NCBI RefSeq assembly: GCF_000150275.1
Contig: NW_002060957.1
Span: 945,127-1,009,126, forward strand
Length of the DNA: 64,000 nucleotides
Reading direction: 5' to 3'
From: Trichoplax adhaerens
Taxonomy: Eukaryota > Placozoa > Uniplacotomia > Trichoplacea > Trichoplacidae
Shown here: piece after piece, positions 25,703 to 37,629 of the stretch
How positions within the stretch are numbered: the first letter of the stretch is position 1
Layout: each line of letters starts with the position of its first letter
The notes under the pieces: model-generated
The model's input: only the letters and a program-made list of their open reading frames with translations
Told to the model about the DNA's origin: nothing
Database searches by the model: none
Program-made: the position numbers and the translations under genes

Positions 25703-28189
25703 ATGTCCAGCCACTTTGACTTGTGGGCACACTTTCGCCTGGTTGGTATGTCTGCAAGTGGTAAAACGCATCAATACACTTGCGCCTACTGTGGTCGAAA
25801 GTATTCAAGGAATACCACTCGTATGGCTGATCATTTGAAAGATTGTAGCTTAACACCGGAAGATGTTAAAACTACCCTATTGAATAGTGTCAACGAAGAA
25901 AATGGTGACTCGCCTGACAATACGCCGGTAGCTACACCAAATGCCAACAAGCGTAAACGACCTTCAGGTAGCAGGTATCGATTAGTTCGCCATACATCCA
26001 AAAGAGAATTTAGAGAAACTGAAAGAATTATTGCACGAGCATTTTATGCCACTGCTACGCCATTTAACTGCATTGAAAATAAGCACTGGCAAGTGATGTT
26101 AAGTCGATTTTGTCAAGGATATGAAACGTTAACCAAAGGTCATTTATCCGGTGTCTTGTTAGACACGGAATACACGCAAGTTCGAGCTAAAATCAATGAA
26201 ATATTAGATGAAACTCATCGGATTACATTGCTAACCGACATTGTTATAGCTGATCACAGCGAAGTCTATATTAACTTTATAGCATCGACTCCAAAGCCGA
26301 TCTTTTTAAAGTCTGTATCGATCCATGCAGGTAGGACGAATTTTGCTCATTCCATATTTATTTGACTTTGACGTTTATGAATGATTATGTAATCAGTCAC
26401 GCTCACCTTCAACCCAAATTGAAACTATCGAAATGCCTACCATCGATAGCGGGCGGATATCATCATCAATCATTGAAATGATTGATCCCCCTTAGCTAGA
26501 GATTAGGATCATTTTCTTATCGAATTGTGTGTATGATTCATTGCTGATGAGTTAACGCTCATTGGATAAACCAATTGTTACGATTATAGCCTGTTTACAA
26601 ATAGGCTAGTGGCATGATGTATTAGTTCACCATCAAAACGTTTACAGTATGTATACCTCTTACCTTCGACTAACTTTACTTGACCTTTGCAGTGATGGCT
26701 ATAACCGTAGATAGAGTATCATCTCTATATACTGTACATATCAACATGTGTGTTTGCAATGTAGGAGTGTTGTCCTCTTCAGTTTACCAATTGTAACTGG
26801 AGGGTAGCTTGAAATGTAAGAGTGTTGTCATCTTCAGTTTACCAATTGTAACTCGAAGGTAGCTTGAAAATTCCAGCAAACTTGCAGTATCATTCAATTG
26901 ATCCAACTCTCTCGTGATGTGATGCCTCGCTTGTAGGCTGTTGTCTAGAGTGAAATATTGGATTGTGTCACGGTATGCATGGACTTTAATCGAATTTTTT
27001 GCATGTATTACTCGCAGGCAATGAAGCGCAAATGGCTGAAGGAATCGCCTTTCAAATCAGAGAGATTTTCAAGGAAATTGACTATCAAAAAGTGATTTCT
27101 ATCGTTACCAACGACTCGAAAACAGCAAGACCGGTTCAAAATTTGCTGACTGGCGAGTACCCTCATTTAAATTTTTATTGTTGTTGTAGCCACATTATCA
27201 ATCTGTTACTATCGGATACCCTGGAAGTAGACTGGAGTAAAGATTTATTATGTAAATGTATCGACATAGTCAACTACTTTAACCGGAATGCCTTAGCGTT
27301 AGCGACATTGCAAAATTGTCAGCAAGAAAAATATCAACGAGTTATTCCTTTGGTAATGCCGGTACTGGATGATTACGAAACTATAAAGCTATGTTACACC
27401 TGTCTGCTAAATAGCAAGTCAGCGTTGCATAGTGCTGTCACTGAAGCTGGCTTTGTTGATACGCATATCTGTAATTTGATAATGTCGGAAGATTTTTGGA
27501 TGAATTTGAAAATATACTCTGATTTTATGGATCCAATGATCGAAACAGCTGTCAGTTTTGAAACAACTCAGCCAGCATTATCTGCAGTATTTGATAAATT
27601 TCATAGCATCTCTCAACATATTAACAACTGCAACTTGCCTATCAAGACTTCCATTGCCACATTTTTCAACCAAAAATGGCAATTGATTATCAATCCAATG
27701 ATGCTGTTAGCTTACCAGTTAGATCCGAAATATCGTGGTGAGCATTTATTATGTGAACATAATGCTAAAGTGATTTTTATGGTGTCCACTATGGCTGGTC
27801 CCAACTCTTCGGCTGCTTTGAGTGAATTAGCCTGTTTTAGAAGTCAACAAGACAAATCGGTATTTAGTCAATCCAGCGTATGGGATTGCGCATCTGGTGT
27901 TGATGCATCCTCTTGGTGGGAATTGATCAAGCCAAGTTGCCCTAATCTTGCTACTATTGCCAATGTTGCTTTATCGCAGCCGGCCAGTGTAAGTGCTTGT
28001 AAACCGAAATGGTTATCATCTTTACTAATACAAGAGCAACGCACTAAATACGACGTGGAGACTGTTGATAAAATGATCTTTCTCCACTGGAATTTAAATA
28101 TGTTGGAAGATAAAGATTTGAATGATGTCACAGCAGAAGTCAAATCTATTGATGATAGTAGAACAATCGAAGACGACGAAGAAAATTAA
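25703..28189 (+). CDS. hAT transposase-derived protein (BED finger + DUF659-like + hAT C-terminal domain), possibly domesticated
   Basis: Two exons, 25703-26330 and 27018-28189, joined over a 687-bp GT-AG intron that keeps frame (codon G|GC), giving 599 aa. Residues about 5-48 are a BED zinc finger: W..F then CAYCGRKYSRNTTRMADHL and C. Residues about 100-330 resemble the DUF659/hAT RNase-H-like fold, with LPTPKP-like FIASTPKPIFLKSVSIHAG, VTNDSK and CCCSHIINLLL. The C-terminus has the hAT dimerisation hallmark WWELIKPSCPNLATIAN. The usual DGW is DIV, the usual VTDN is VTND, and the Ser-Glu-Arg of the C-terminal catalytic Glu region is replaced (SACKPKWLS). The frame is intact despite these losses, so a host function is plausible. 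Which active element it derives from is not known to me. No flanking terminal inverted repeats were found. Confidence 0.8.
26761..26872. repeat. Duplicated 54-56-bp segment inside the hAT-derived gene's intron
   Basis: Two near-identical tandem copies, each holding GAGTGTTGTC, CTTCAGTTTACCAATTGTAA and AGGGTAGCTTGAAA. Non-coding. Confidence 0.75.
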
Positions 28190-30560
28190 GCACCACTGTT
28201 ATGTTGAAAAGGAAAAAATATCATTTTTTAGTTTCTGTTCTTACTGTATTTAATTTAATGGAATTGCTACTTTCTATGCTAATTCAACCACCCAAGACGA
28301 GCTATACTAAGTACTCAAGCAGATGAACGATTGTAGAAACACCTAATTGATCGCGCTATTCCTGTAACTTACAGTTGTTGTAGATATAAATCTGTAGGTA
28401 GTACAAATTATTGGGCTGCAATTATGATACATGTGTTGAGTTTTGCGACTGAGGGTATCTGCAGTTTGTCCTGATTGTGGAGTTGGTTTTCATAGGTTTA
28501 GGAGAATGTTTTTACTGGTTTCATCGGAATAAACGGCCTCGTCACTCCAGGTTACGTTACTTTAGGTGTCATTTTGTTATCGAGTTAACATTGATGTACA
28601 GAACGGAACAACCATTGCAAAAAATTTCTTTTTGATTTTTTCAACTTGTTAATTGATCACTCTTGGATAGCCGTTTGGTAACGGTTGTCTAAACACGCTT
28701 AGGCACTCATCTGTATTATCCAATATTAGTTCCTTGTGACCAGTTTGATCGATTAAAAGGTTGACTTCACCTTTCATCTAATTTTTAGCAATCAATTTAT
28801 AAGTAGCAATTCTCAAGGCGAATTAATGCACAACTACAAACAACGATTCATTGTTGTACTACTCTATTTGATAGACGAAAGGCCGTTCTAACTTAGGTTT
28901 GAGGCATTTCGTAACGCAATATCGATGTACCAAGTTTAATACAATGAGTACTGCCAAGGTAGTACTATACTTATTACCTGAATAAATAAATCTATAATGT
29001 AGTAATTGTCATAGGATGGTGTAGAATATCATTTTATTCATGTATAACCACTATGATGTTATGTATGTCATTCTATCAATAAACGTTTAAAAGGAGATAT
29101 TAACTGAGGTTGCTTCTCCATGGTCATTTTTAGTGAGTAGCTCTTGGCAAGTGATGAATTCGTAGAGTACGATGAAATAGAGTATGGTTATGATGAGGAG
29201 AGATGGAGTACCGTCAACGTCCATCAACCGTTTTATCAATGTTGAGCAAGTATAGAAATGGAATAGACGTTGTATATGCACTATTGATGAACATCCTTTG
29301 AATGATACCTGAAGAAATGAGGGGACCCTACCTTATGCATGTCAAACATAATTTTAGCAATTGATTATTAATGGACATTTTTATTTGTTGCGTTCGTCTA
29401 CTTTAGTGTACATCAATGAGTGGGTATTTCAATTTCTTGGCAGAAAAGTCGACCGCTTTATTTTGCCTTTCAATGACGACGTTGTCCATTTCCGTCTTCG
29501 CTACAACAACTTGAATAAGAATTCAGAATGATGTGCTAATTGCTGCATCTGCACGCACTCTTATCCCCCCGATCATGCTGTGCTCGCTAGTCCGCTGCGA
29601 GCGATGATGTTGTTGGTCAATATTGTCCCATAAACAAGGATGATCTCCATGATGAATAAACAACAAGGCAATTCAATTGGATTTCATCCTTTGTGATAAA
29701 TGCATTAAACGTGCTTTTACTGCACGTCTACCCTATCATTACAGAACTGAAAAAATCACTAGGTATTACTGATCCTATCACTATGCCAATGGCCCATTCT
29801 CATCATGATTGCGCGTGCATGTCTAGTCGAAATCGAGCTCAAATTGGCCATGCTAACTCGTCCATTCAATGTGATTTTGGGTTGGAGTACAGTAGTCATT
29901 TTGGATCATGGACTGTACAGTACAGTCTAAATTCGGCCTAAGGGCACAGTTGGTTATTCAAGGTTTTCATACAAGTTTTCACAGTACTCCTATGACAGTC
30001 TAAATTCGGCCTCAAGGCAGTTGGTTATTCAAGGTCTAGACTTGGTCATTCAAGGTTTTCATCCAGGCTTTGACAGTTCTCGTATGCATTGGTGTGTCGA
30101 ACAATGAATTTTCCTTTCCAATTTTTGCATGGCATCGTATATAATCAAGTTCTTATGACTATATGCTTCCACTGTTCTTCCATGGACAGTTTGTACATCA
30201 TGCTATGAAGTAGAGTAGTCATTTTATCTTCATTTGAGTACTCTTTTTGCCCATTTTGGCAGTTTGGAAAGAAAATTCAACACATCAGACCCTCTACCTA
30301 CTGCAATACTGTAGGAGGACGCGAGGTGCTGACTGCTGAGTCATTCAATCCTATCGTCGTTGTACTGTACAAAAGGCGAGCACGGTCCATTGGTCACGTG
30401 TTGCGAGCCAGTTGTCCACATGTCCAAACGTCCATGTACTGTACAGTACAATGAAAAGCAAAAGTAAAAATCAAGTACGGTGATCGTGACAGTCATGGAT
30501 GGTCGGTCTCTAGTGCTTCTTGTTCAATTTTCAAATCGCCATCACAATTTGGACTGCTCT
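28190..30560. other. Non-coding interval with decayed sequence
   Basis: No supportable intact gene. Around 28360-28760 the minus strand gives short protein-like stretches broken by stops, perhaps a decayed element. A direct duplication with GTCTAAATTCGGCCT occurs at about 29925 and 29998. GTAC-rich tracts occur at 29885-29930 and 30360-30450. An 82-codon frame at 29693-29941 has no recognisable motif. Confidence 0.4.
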
Positions 30561-30564
30561 AGTA

Positions 30565-31150
30565 CAGTAAGTAGATCAACCCCAACGATAAAGTATGTAC
30601 CTATGTTGAGTAATTCCTAGCAAAATGATGCAAAGTACTGGCAACAAGAACAACTACTATACGCGTACAGTACACCATTGACTATACAGTACTGTAAACC
30701 TGCCGATAGAATAGGTTCCACTGGCGGCTCTATTTAAATAACTACGGTATAAAAGAAACGCCAATGAAGGAATAGATCAACGCAATGATAAAGTATGTTC
30801 TTACGTTGAGTAATTCCTAGTAAAATGATGCGGCAACAAGAACAACTACTATACGCGTACAGTACACCATTCACTATAAACCTGCCTGTAGAATAGGTTG
30901 CACTGACGGCTCCATTAAATTAAATAAATAAATAACTACAGTACTGTACAAAAAAGAAACGCAAATGAAGGAATAGATCAACGCAATGATAAAGTATGTT
31001 CCTAGGTTGAGTAATTCCTAGCAAAATGATCCAAAGTACTGGCAACAACTACTATACGCGTACAGTACACCATTCACTATAAACCTGCCTATAGAATAGG
31101 TCACACTGGCAGCTCCATTTAAATAACTACAGTACAAAAAGAAACGGCAT
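30565..31150. repeat. Tandem array, about 200-bp unit, 3 copies
   Basis: GATCAACGCAATGATAAAGT or a close variant at about 30571, 30776 and 30976. Each unit also has TTGAGTAATTCCTAGCAAAA, ACTATACGCGTACAGTACAC and the phrase AAACCTGCCTATAGAATAGG, and ends in a GAAACGC element. Units differ by small indels of GTACTG motifs. Confidence 0.85.
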
Positions 31151-32250
31151 GAAAGCAAGATCCATAGTCAGTGGTCAGGAATGAGAAGGATTGGTCATGA
31201 ATGCACCTGTTGGTGGTCTGGACTACTGAACTAGGGATGCGCGGATAGCAGCAGTGGATCCGGTATTTGTAATTTGGTATTCCAGCCGATGTTAATGACG
31301 AAAGAGATTCTACTTGTGCATGAATTGAAAACTGCGCTATCTTACAACTAGAAAATGACGACTTGTCATGTTATCGTTATCAATGGATAGTTTATCCGCA
31401 ATGGCAATCTGTCTGAACTGTATTATTAATCGGAATGGCTATCTATGCCATAGTAAATCCTTTTAGTGCTTGGGTTCCAAATGAATTCATTGCCTATCTT
31501 TTATTTCAATCAAAGAAAGAGATCAAGCAAGAATTAATACCAAAAATGTTGTAGAGAAATGGACGCAAAGGAATAGCGTCAAGATACGCCTGAAAAGTAG
31601 GAAGGGAATTACTTCAATTCAGCTCATTGATATAATATGAAAACAATTCAAATCTACTGGACGCCATTGTACAAAAAATGATGTTTGGAATCAAGTTGTA
31701 TGCAGTACCACTACAACGAGTAATATCAGAGCGACACCAGCACAAGAATTTCAAAGTATCCTTTGCTGTACAGTGTACAGCAATGTTATTTTGCTATCAG
31801 ATATTTGAGTAAAGGTATCAATTCAATTCATGCCTCTCGATATCGGTATAAATCACTGTATTTGCACGTTCGTTTTAGTGCCAACTTTTCCCAGCTAAGG
31901 TATCGAAAGCGAAATGACAGACACTGAATAGGATATCTGTTCGACGGGTATATCCATCTGCATACTCTACCAATATACATATCGCTATCAAATTGAAATG
32001 AACAAAATTTTCATAGTTGCTGCACTCTACGCTGATGATTGGAAATGTTTCGACTATATAGTGTGTAGTACTGTACTTCAAATGGAAAAAAAATTTCATA
32101 TTTGCTGCACTCTCTTCACTGATGATAGGAAACATTTTGACCGTTGTTACGAAATAATATAGTTGTTATAGACATAGTATCGCTAAGATCGATCGTATTA
32201 AATAAGGCTGTTTATTACAGTCTATTTCTGCAGTTGTTCTGTAAACGATG
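31151..32250. other. Non-coding interval before the gap repeats
   Basis: No gene seen. At 31990-32140 there are two diverged copies of a segment ending in TTTGCTGCACTCT...CTGATGATAGGAAA, which recurs beyond the gap at 32760-32900. It is therefore a dispersed tandem element on both sides of the assembly gap. Confidence 0.5.
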
Positions 32251-32471
32251 AAGTCCTAGATAGCATATCTAAGAAAATAAGTTGTTATCTTATTAAGAAT
32301 AAGATAAGATTGTCGTTAACGTTCATGGTATGTCCGTGTCTGTAATGTCTCTAAATATGAATAATGATGACGATTAAGTCCTAGATAGCATATCTAGGAA
32401 AATAAGTTGTTATCTTATTATGAATAAGATAAGATTGTCGTTAACATTCATGGTATGTCCGTTATGCACAT
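32250..32471. repeat. About 121-bp direct repeat, two copies, at the left edge of the gap
   Basis: AAGTCCTAGATAGCATATCT starts at about 32251 and 32373; both copies continue through AAATAAGTTGTTATCTTATT and ATTGTCGTTAAC to GGTATGTCCG. The second copy runs into the N run, so the array probably continues inside the gap. Confidence 0.85.
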
Positions 32472-32591
32472 NNNNNNNNNNNNNNNNNNNNNNNNNNNNN
32501 NNNNNNNNNNNNNNNNNNNNNNNNNNNNNNNNNNNNNNNNNNNNNNNNNNNNNNNNNNNNNNNNNNNNNNNNNNNNNNNNNNNNNNNNNNN
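32472..32591. other. Assembly gap (120 N)
   Basis: A run of 120 unknown bases. An open frame that spans it is an artefact. Confidence 0.99.
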
Positions 32592-33537
32592 TCTATACTG
32601 TATAATGGCTCCTAATGTATATTCAAGTTAGTTCGGTACTTAAGCTCTATTGGACTAGTGATTATTCAGTACTCAAGCCCTACTGGACTTTAGAATTATT
32701 GTTACGATAAACAAGAAAGTGGAACAACCGTATCGTGGACAGTAGACAGGACTGCAAATTGAAATGAAAAAATTTCATATTTGCTGCACTCTCTACGCTG
32801 ATGATAGGAAACATTTTGACCGTATCGTTCAGTACTGTACTGCGAATTGAAATGAAAAAATTTGCTGCACTTTCTACGCTGATGATAGGAAATATTTTGA
32901 CCGTATAGCGTTTTCAGCGATACTACATATGAGCAAAGACGTGACTAGTGAACTTTCAACAGATGAAGATAGGAACGTAAGTTAGAACTGCTTTACGACG
33001 GGTAACCAAGTAACGTGTAAAGAGTGTATGGCCAGGGACTACAGTACAACAAATCCTCCTTCTCTCCACCTCAAAATGATATTCATTCGTCAATACTGCT
33101 ACCCTTTTCAATAATATAGGGGGCTTGCTCATCGTTGGCACGCCTGTGACTGTGAGAACTACCAAAGACTGCTGCAATAGTCACAGAGATTGAGAAAATC
33201 GTAACAGGGACTACTGCAATCCAAGGAAAGAAAGCCGTAACAACTTGCAATCTGCAAATCATTGTAAAAGGAGATGACTATCCAGTTGTATAGCTGCTTA
33301 AGTGGTGGTATAAAATGGAGATTACTATTCTATTGTAGCACCAAGTGGAGATCATTTACTACACCAGTAGTAGTACTGTATCTTGACATTGTTACTGATA
33401 GAGAATATAATTCAGGACGAATGATGATTCCTTGGCAAGGAAATACTGCGGCGATCGTAACTGCGAGACTAGCAGCACCCACCCACTGAGCTTGTTCAAT
33501 CAACAAGCTCAATGTGGCCATCTCTGTTAAGGTCAAG
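32592..33537. other. Non-coding interval after the gap
   Basis: Carries two more copies (32755-32905) of the element seen at 31990-32140. Short frames at 32956-33536 on both strands overlap each other and have no motifs. No gene claimed. A CGT trinucleotide run lies at 33538-33552. Confidence 0.45.
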
Positions 33538-33552
33538 TCGTCGTCGTCGTCA

Positions 33553-34440
33553 TCCTAGTCGATCATGGATTGATTGATTTCTATATCGCTTGTCGACTTG
33601 AGTGCGATTGAGAATCGGCATTGATCCATTGGCAATGGATTGGATCATTTTTTGTCTCGCATCCTAGTCGATCATGGATTAATGGATTTCTATATCGCTT
33701 GTCGACTTGAGTGCGATTGAGAATCGGCATTGATCCATTGGCAATGGATTGGAAATTTTTTTGTCTCGCATCCTAGTCGATCATGGATTGATGGATTTCT
33801 ATATCGCTTGTCGACTTGAGTGCGATTGAGTATCGGCATTGATCCATTGCCATTTTTTGTCTCGCATCCTAGTCGATCATGGATGGATTTCTATTTCGCT
33901 TGTCGACTTGAGTGTGATTGAGAATCGGCATTGATCCATTGGCAATGGATTGGATCATTTGTTGTCTCGCATCCTAGTCGATCATGGATTGATGGATTTC
34001 TATATCGCTTGTCGACTTGAGTGCGATTGAGAATCGGCATTGATCCATTGGCAATGGATTGGAAATTTTTTTGTCTCGCATCCTAGTCGATCATGGATTG
34101 ATGGATTTCTATATCGCTTGTCGACTTGAGTGCGATTGAGTATCGGCATTGATCCATTGCCATTTTTTGTCTCGCATCCTAGTCGATCATGGATGGATTT
34201 CTATTTCGCTTGTCGACTTGAGCGTGATTGAGAATCGGCATTGATCCATTGGCAATGGATTGGGTCATTTTTTGTCTCACATCCTAGTCGATCATGGATG
34301 GATTTCTATTTCGCTTGTCGACTTGAGTGTGATTGAGTATCCCAATGGATCAATGCCATTTTTTGTCTCGCATCCTAGTCGATCATGGATGGATGGATTT
34401 CTACAGTATATCGCTTGTTGACTTGAGTGCAATTGTATAT
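33553..34440. repeat. Tandem array, about 105-110-bp unit, with a 308-bp higher-order repeat
   Basis: CATCCTAGTCGATCATGGAT recurs about nine times from 33553 to 34375. Each unit also has TCGCTTGTCGACTTGAGTG and GGCATTGATCCATTG. Three consecutive units that differ in detail (33661-33968) repeat as a block at 33969-34276, so the array was expanded both by single units and by triplets. The last copies are decayed. Confidence 0.9.
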
Positions 34441-36400
34441 CGGATTGGATCATTTTTTGTCTGGCTTTTGCCATCGCATTCAATCGCAATAGTCCCAACA
34501 TTGCAGTACTTGGAGTGATGATGAAAGCACGCCATTAAACCTCCTGCTTGACCTATTGTCATGGATCGCGATTGATTGATTTGTATGGGATAGCAAAATC
34601 CATTGTCAAGTCGATTGTGTCTACAGTACACTACCGGGGGGGGGGGGGCTAGGGGCCCGGCGTACGGTACGAAGTGACGACGCAGTAGAGGACAAGTCAG
34701 GCTATACACTTGGCCATACATGACTTGGTAAATGATATTAATCCATTGTCGTCGTCATGGAATACTTGGACGCAATACCCAACAAGGCAAAATGCCCCCA
34801 AGATACCTGGAGACAAAGGCGAGAAATAATTTTAATCGAGGCAGAAAGCGACTAGCAATATTGCTGTCATGGCGAGAAAGAGACGATAGTCCAGTATACT
34901 CTCCATCGATAGACCATTTTAAGGGTATATGTATTAAGTAGGTTGGAGTAGTGTAGTACTAAAAGAGTGGAGTATCTTTGCAATCGTATCGGTAGCACTA
35001 GGATTGATTGCGACGCGACTTGCTGATCACTAGACTAGCGACAGGAAGAAAACCTCCAACGATTCCAACGTAATAGCACAACTAGCGGACAGGGAAGAAA
35101 ACCTTCAACGATTTAAACTTATTAATCTTTGTTCTACGATCATACTGGATTGGAGATCAAGATTGGCATTGGAAATTCATAAGTGAGCGTCCAAAAAAAC
35201 CCCATCGAGCATCACGCCAATTCCAAAGTGTCAATACGTCATCGAGGAGGAAAGCGTTGTTGCTTTCTTCCTTGGAGCTCGACGCCATTGGTACTCGCAA
35301 TTAACACCGTTTGTTGTTGTACTCAACATCGTCAAATCAATCGCGTGGTTGAACTACCTGATCATCCTCATTCTATCCTAGTCTTATCCACTAGCTAGCT
35401 ATTGGCAGTACCACCCAAAGGAGTCAAGCAAGAAGCGATACAAGGTTGGAGGCATACAACTTGATCATCATCATGATGAAACAAAAGAAAAAAAAAAATT
35501 TTTGAATTCAATTGCTTCATTTACAGTTAATAGACAATTCTAGCCTACAATTCTACTCCATCATCATCATTGCAATTCTTCAATTTGTTGTTGTTGTTTT
35601 TATTAGCCAGCAATCATATCAAATGATGCATTGATTGTAAAGTACTTGTATGTAGGTGAGGATCGATGAATTCAATACAATGATGAGTTTCAAATTAAAA
35701 ATGCTGCATTCAAAAGTCGACGAGTACCATCGGATGCTTTCGATCGACTGTAGTTCAACAGAATACCGTAAACTGCAGTAATTGATTTTTCCTCAATGCC
35801 AATCAATGGCCGGCCTAGTGGATACCATCGTTAGGCAGATGGCAATATCGCTGGTAAATGTTAGTCCTAATACGCTCCAATCTAGTTTGATGACCATGTA
35901 GTTCACGCTTGATCATTTTCTCTTATTCATGCTCTCTAAACCAATAACCGAATAACAATACAGTCCATGGAGGATAAAAGAGAGATGGCCATAACATAGC
36001 CAAGCAGTTGTTGAACTTTGACGCTATCATGACAGTTGAACAGCTTTAAATCAATCCAAATTGACTTTCTTACGGTAATATCAACCAGATGATAAAATCC
36101 ACTCATCTTGTTCAATTGCAAAAGCAATCAACATGGATCGCTACAGCCAAGGAAAGGCCACCGTACGGTAAAAATAGCGTAGAAGGATCAATTATCCGTG
36201 TTGACAGGACGCTCTGTCGGATTAGTTTACCTTACCCATCCATGACAGTATTTCTAATCGTTGTAAACCCGATCAAAGAGTAAAGGAAACACTGCAATCA
36301 CTCATTTCATTTCAATCATCATCCAAAATGGATAACAAGCAAATGATTGTCTAGCTAGTTTCGTTCTTGTCATGACAAAGATAACAAAACAATTTTTAAA
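34441..36400. other. Non-coding interval with GC-rich patch
   Basis: A G12 run at about 34637-34648 is followed by a GGGGCCC palindrome-like patch, unusual in this AT-rich window. A GACAGG-AAGAAAACC-TCAACGAT duplication lies at 35040-35115. Several short frames exist (34401-34721 minus, 35183-35398 plus, 35936-36283) but none has recognisable motifs, and they overlap on opposite strands. No gene claimed. Confidence 0.4.
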
Positions 36401-36511
36401 TTTGTTATCTAAATTATTAACCATTTAATGTGAAAAATAAATGTTTTCTTTTTTTTTTTTCCCCCTTTTTTGTCATCGTGGCGGTGGATAAGCAGATTCA
36501 ATTACGCCACC

Positions 36512-36880
36512 ATGTATGTCTACTTAAAAGATGGCCAACATTTACGTTATATTAGTCGAGTTAGCTTAGCAGATGGTTGTTATCCTTGTGTTCATAATGT
36601 CTTGCATGAGCATAAGGAATTAGTTGAACCAGCAATTTGGTTTAAGGTCTTGGTGCTGGATTCCATTTGTATTGATTGTTCCAAGCGTATGTTCTACTGG
36701 ACTACCGGCCATATCGGCAAGCATGATCTACGTTTATGGACAACGGAATATGGCGATATGGAATTTTATGATTATGATGATGACTTTGATGAGCTCTTTC
36801 TTCTAGCTCGCAAGTTATTAACAGAAAAGAATGCTATCGCTGATAAAGACTTGGCAGAAACACAGGTTAGTACTGTCTAG
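36512..36880 (+). CDS. Orphan protein or first coding exon, unknown function
   Basis: I do not recognise this protein. From the ATG at 36512, in a good Kozak context (GCCACCATGT), it reads 122 codons to a stop. It is rich in Tyr, His, Cys and Trp, with CIDCSKRMFYWTTGHIGKHD and an acidic run YDYDDDFDE, and has no signal peptide or membrane segment. A T/C-rich tract then a possible AG acceptor (about 36445-36494) precedes the ATG, as expected of a 5' UTR intron. A donor-like CAG|GTTAGT at about 36866-36872 suggests splicing to a later exon; a frame at about 37382-37629 (LDDYLVTVQAMMDSPFHDC and on) could be that exon. Composition is more protein-like than the surrounding frames. Confidence 0.45.
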   Translation: MYVYLKDGQHLRYISRVSLADGCYPCVHNVLHEHKELVEPAIWFKVLVLDSICIDCSKRMFYWTTGHIGKHDLRLWTTEYGDMEFYDYDDDFDELFLLARKLLTEKNAIADKDLAETQVSTV

Positions 36881-37381
36881 TTGTTTCTTTCTTTTACAGT
36901 CAGTCATGGCGATCAAAGCCTTATCCTCGTAGTCCTATTGAAAGGAAAGGCTTTACTTTAGCCTATTTTCCCCATGAATCGCTTGTCCTTTCCATACATC
37001 ATTCTTCTCATTGCAAAACTTTCCACCATTTCACCATACTGCCATCGTATTATCCTGACCATTAGCCAGTTGTTTCTGTTCTATCTTCGTTATTACATTA
37101 TACACGCTGCTGTCTGCAATATCCGGTATTGACAACATCATCAACTTCTCAACTTTACTGCAGTCTATCATTCACTTTTTGCTGCTTTTAATTATTTAAA
37201 AATAAGCCCAAAACAACATTCAATAACACTTCACTCCATCATAAGAGGATGATTAGCACCTTACAAGGAAGCATGGAAAAATTCAACTACCCTCTTCACA
37301 TAAATCGTATTCATCATAGCAAGAGAGAAGGGACCAAAATGTTCATCTGATGGCGTTGAATACCAATCATTGTGTCCAAAC

Positions 37382-37629
37382 TAGACGATTACTTGGTCAC
37401 AGTGCAAGCCATGATGGATAGTCCATTTCATGACTGTTTCTATTCCACTGTATTTTATAATCATTTTGCAAAGAAAATTCAAAAGGCTATTCGGAATGGT
37501 TCTACGATAGTTTGGACTCTATGCAGAAAGAAGGATACGCATGAAAATAATATCAATCTCAGTCATAATATCGACCTACCTACCCTTGATGATTGTTTTG
37601 ACTCTGCAATCATCGTCAATATGGCGTAA
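37382..37629 (+). CDS. Possible second exon of the orphan gene
   Basis: Open for about 82 codons to TAA at 37627-37629. Protein-like composition, with HNIDLPTLDDCFDSAIIVNM near the end and a positively charged middle (FAKKIQKAIRNGS). An AG acceptor (ACTAG) sits just before it. Linking it to 36512-36866 is inference; phase was not proved. Confidence 0.3.

Noticed and set aside
25473-25838. 121-codon frame overlapping the BED-finger start
   Set aside because: Out of register with the BED-finger frame, which has clear zinc-finger residues; no motif of its own.
28440-28780. Tc1/mariner-like transposase relic on the minus strand
   Set aside because: Only a few residues (such as a WSDEA-like string) resemble the family, and stops and frame breaks intervene; too weak to call.
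32420-32605. Open frame crossing the N run
   Set aside because: Artefact of unknown bases.
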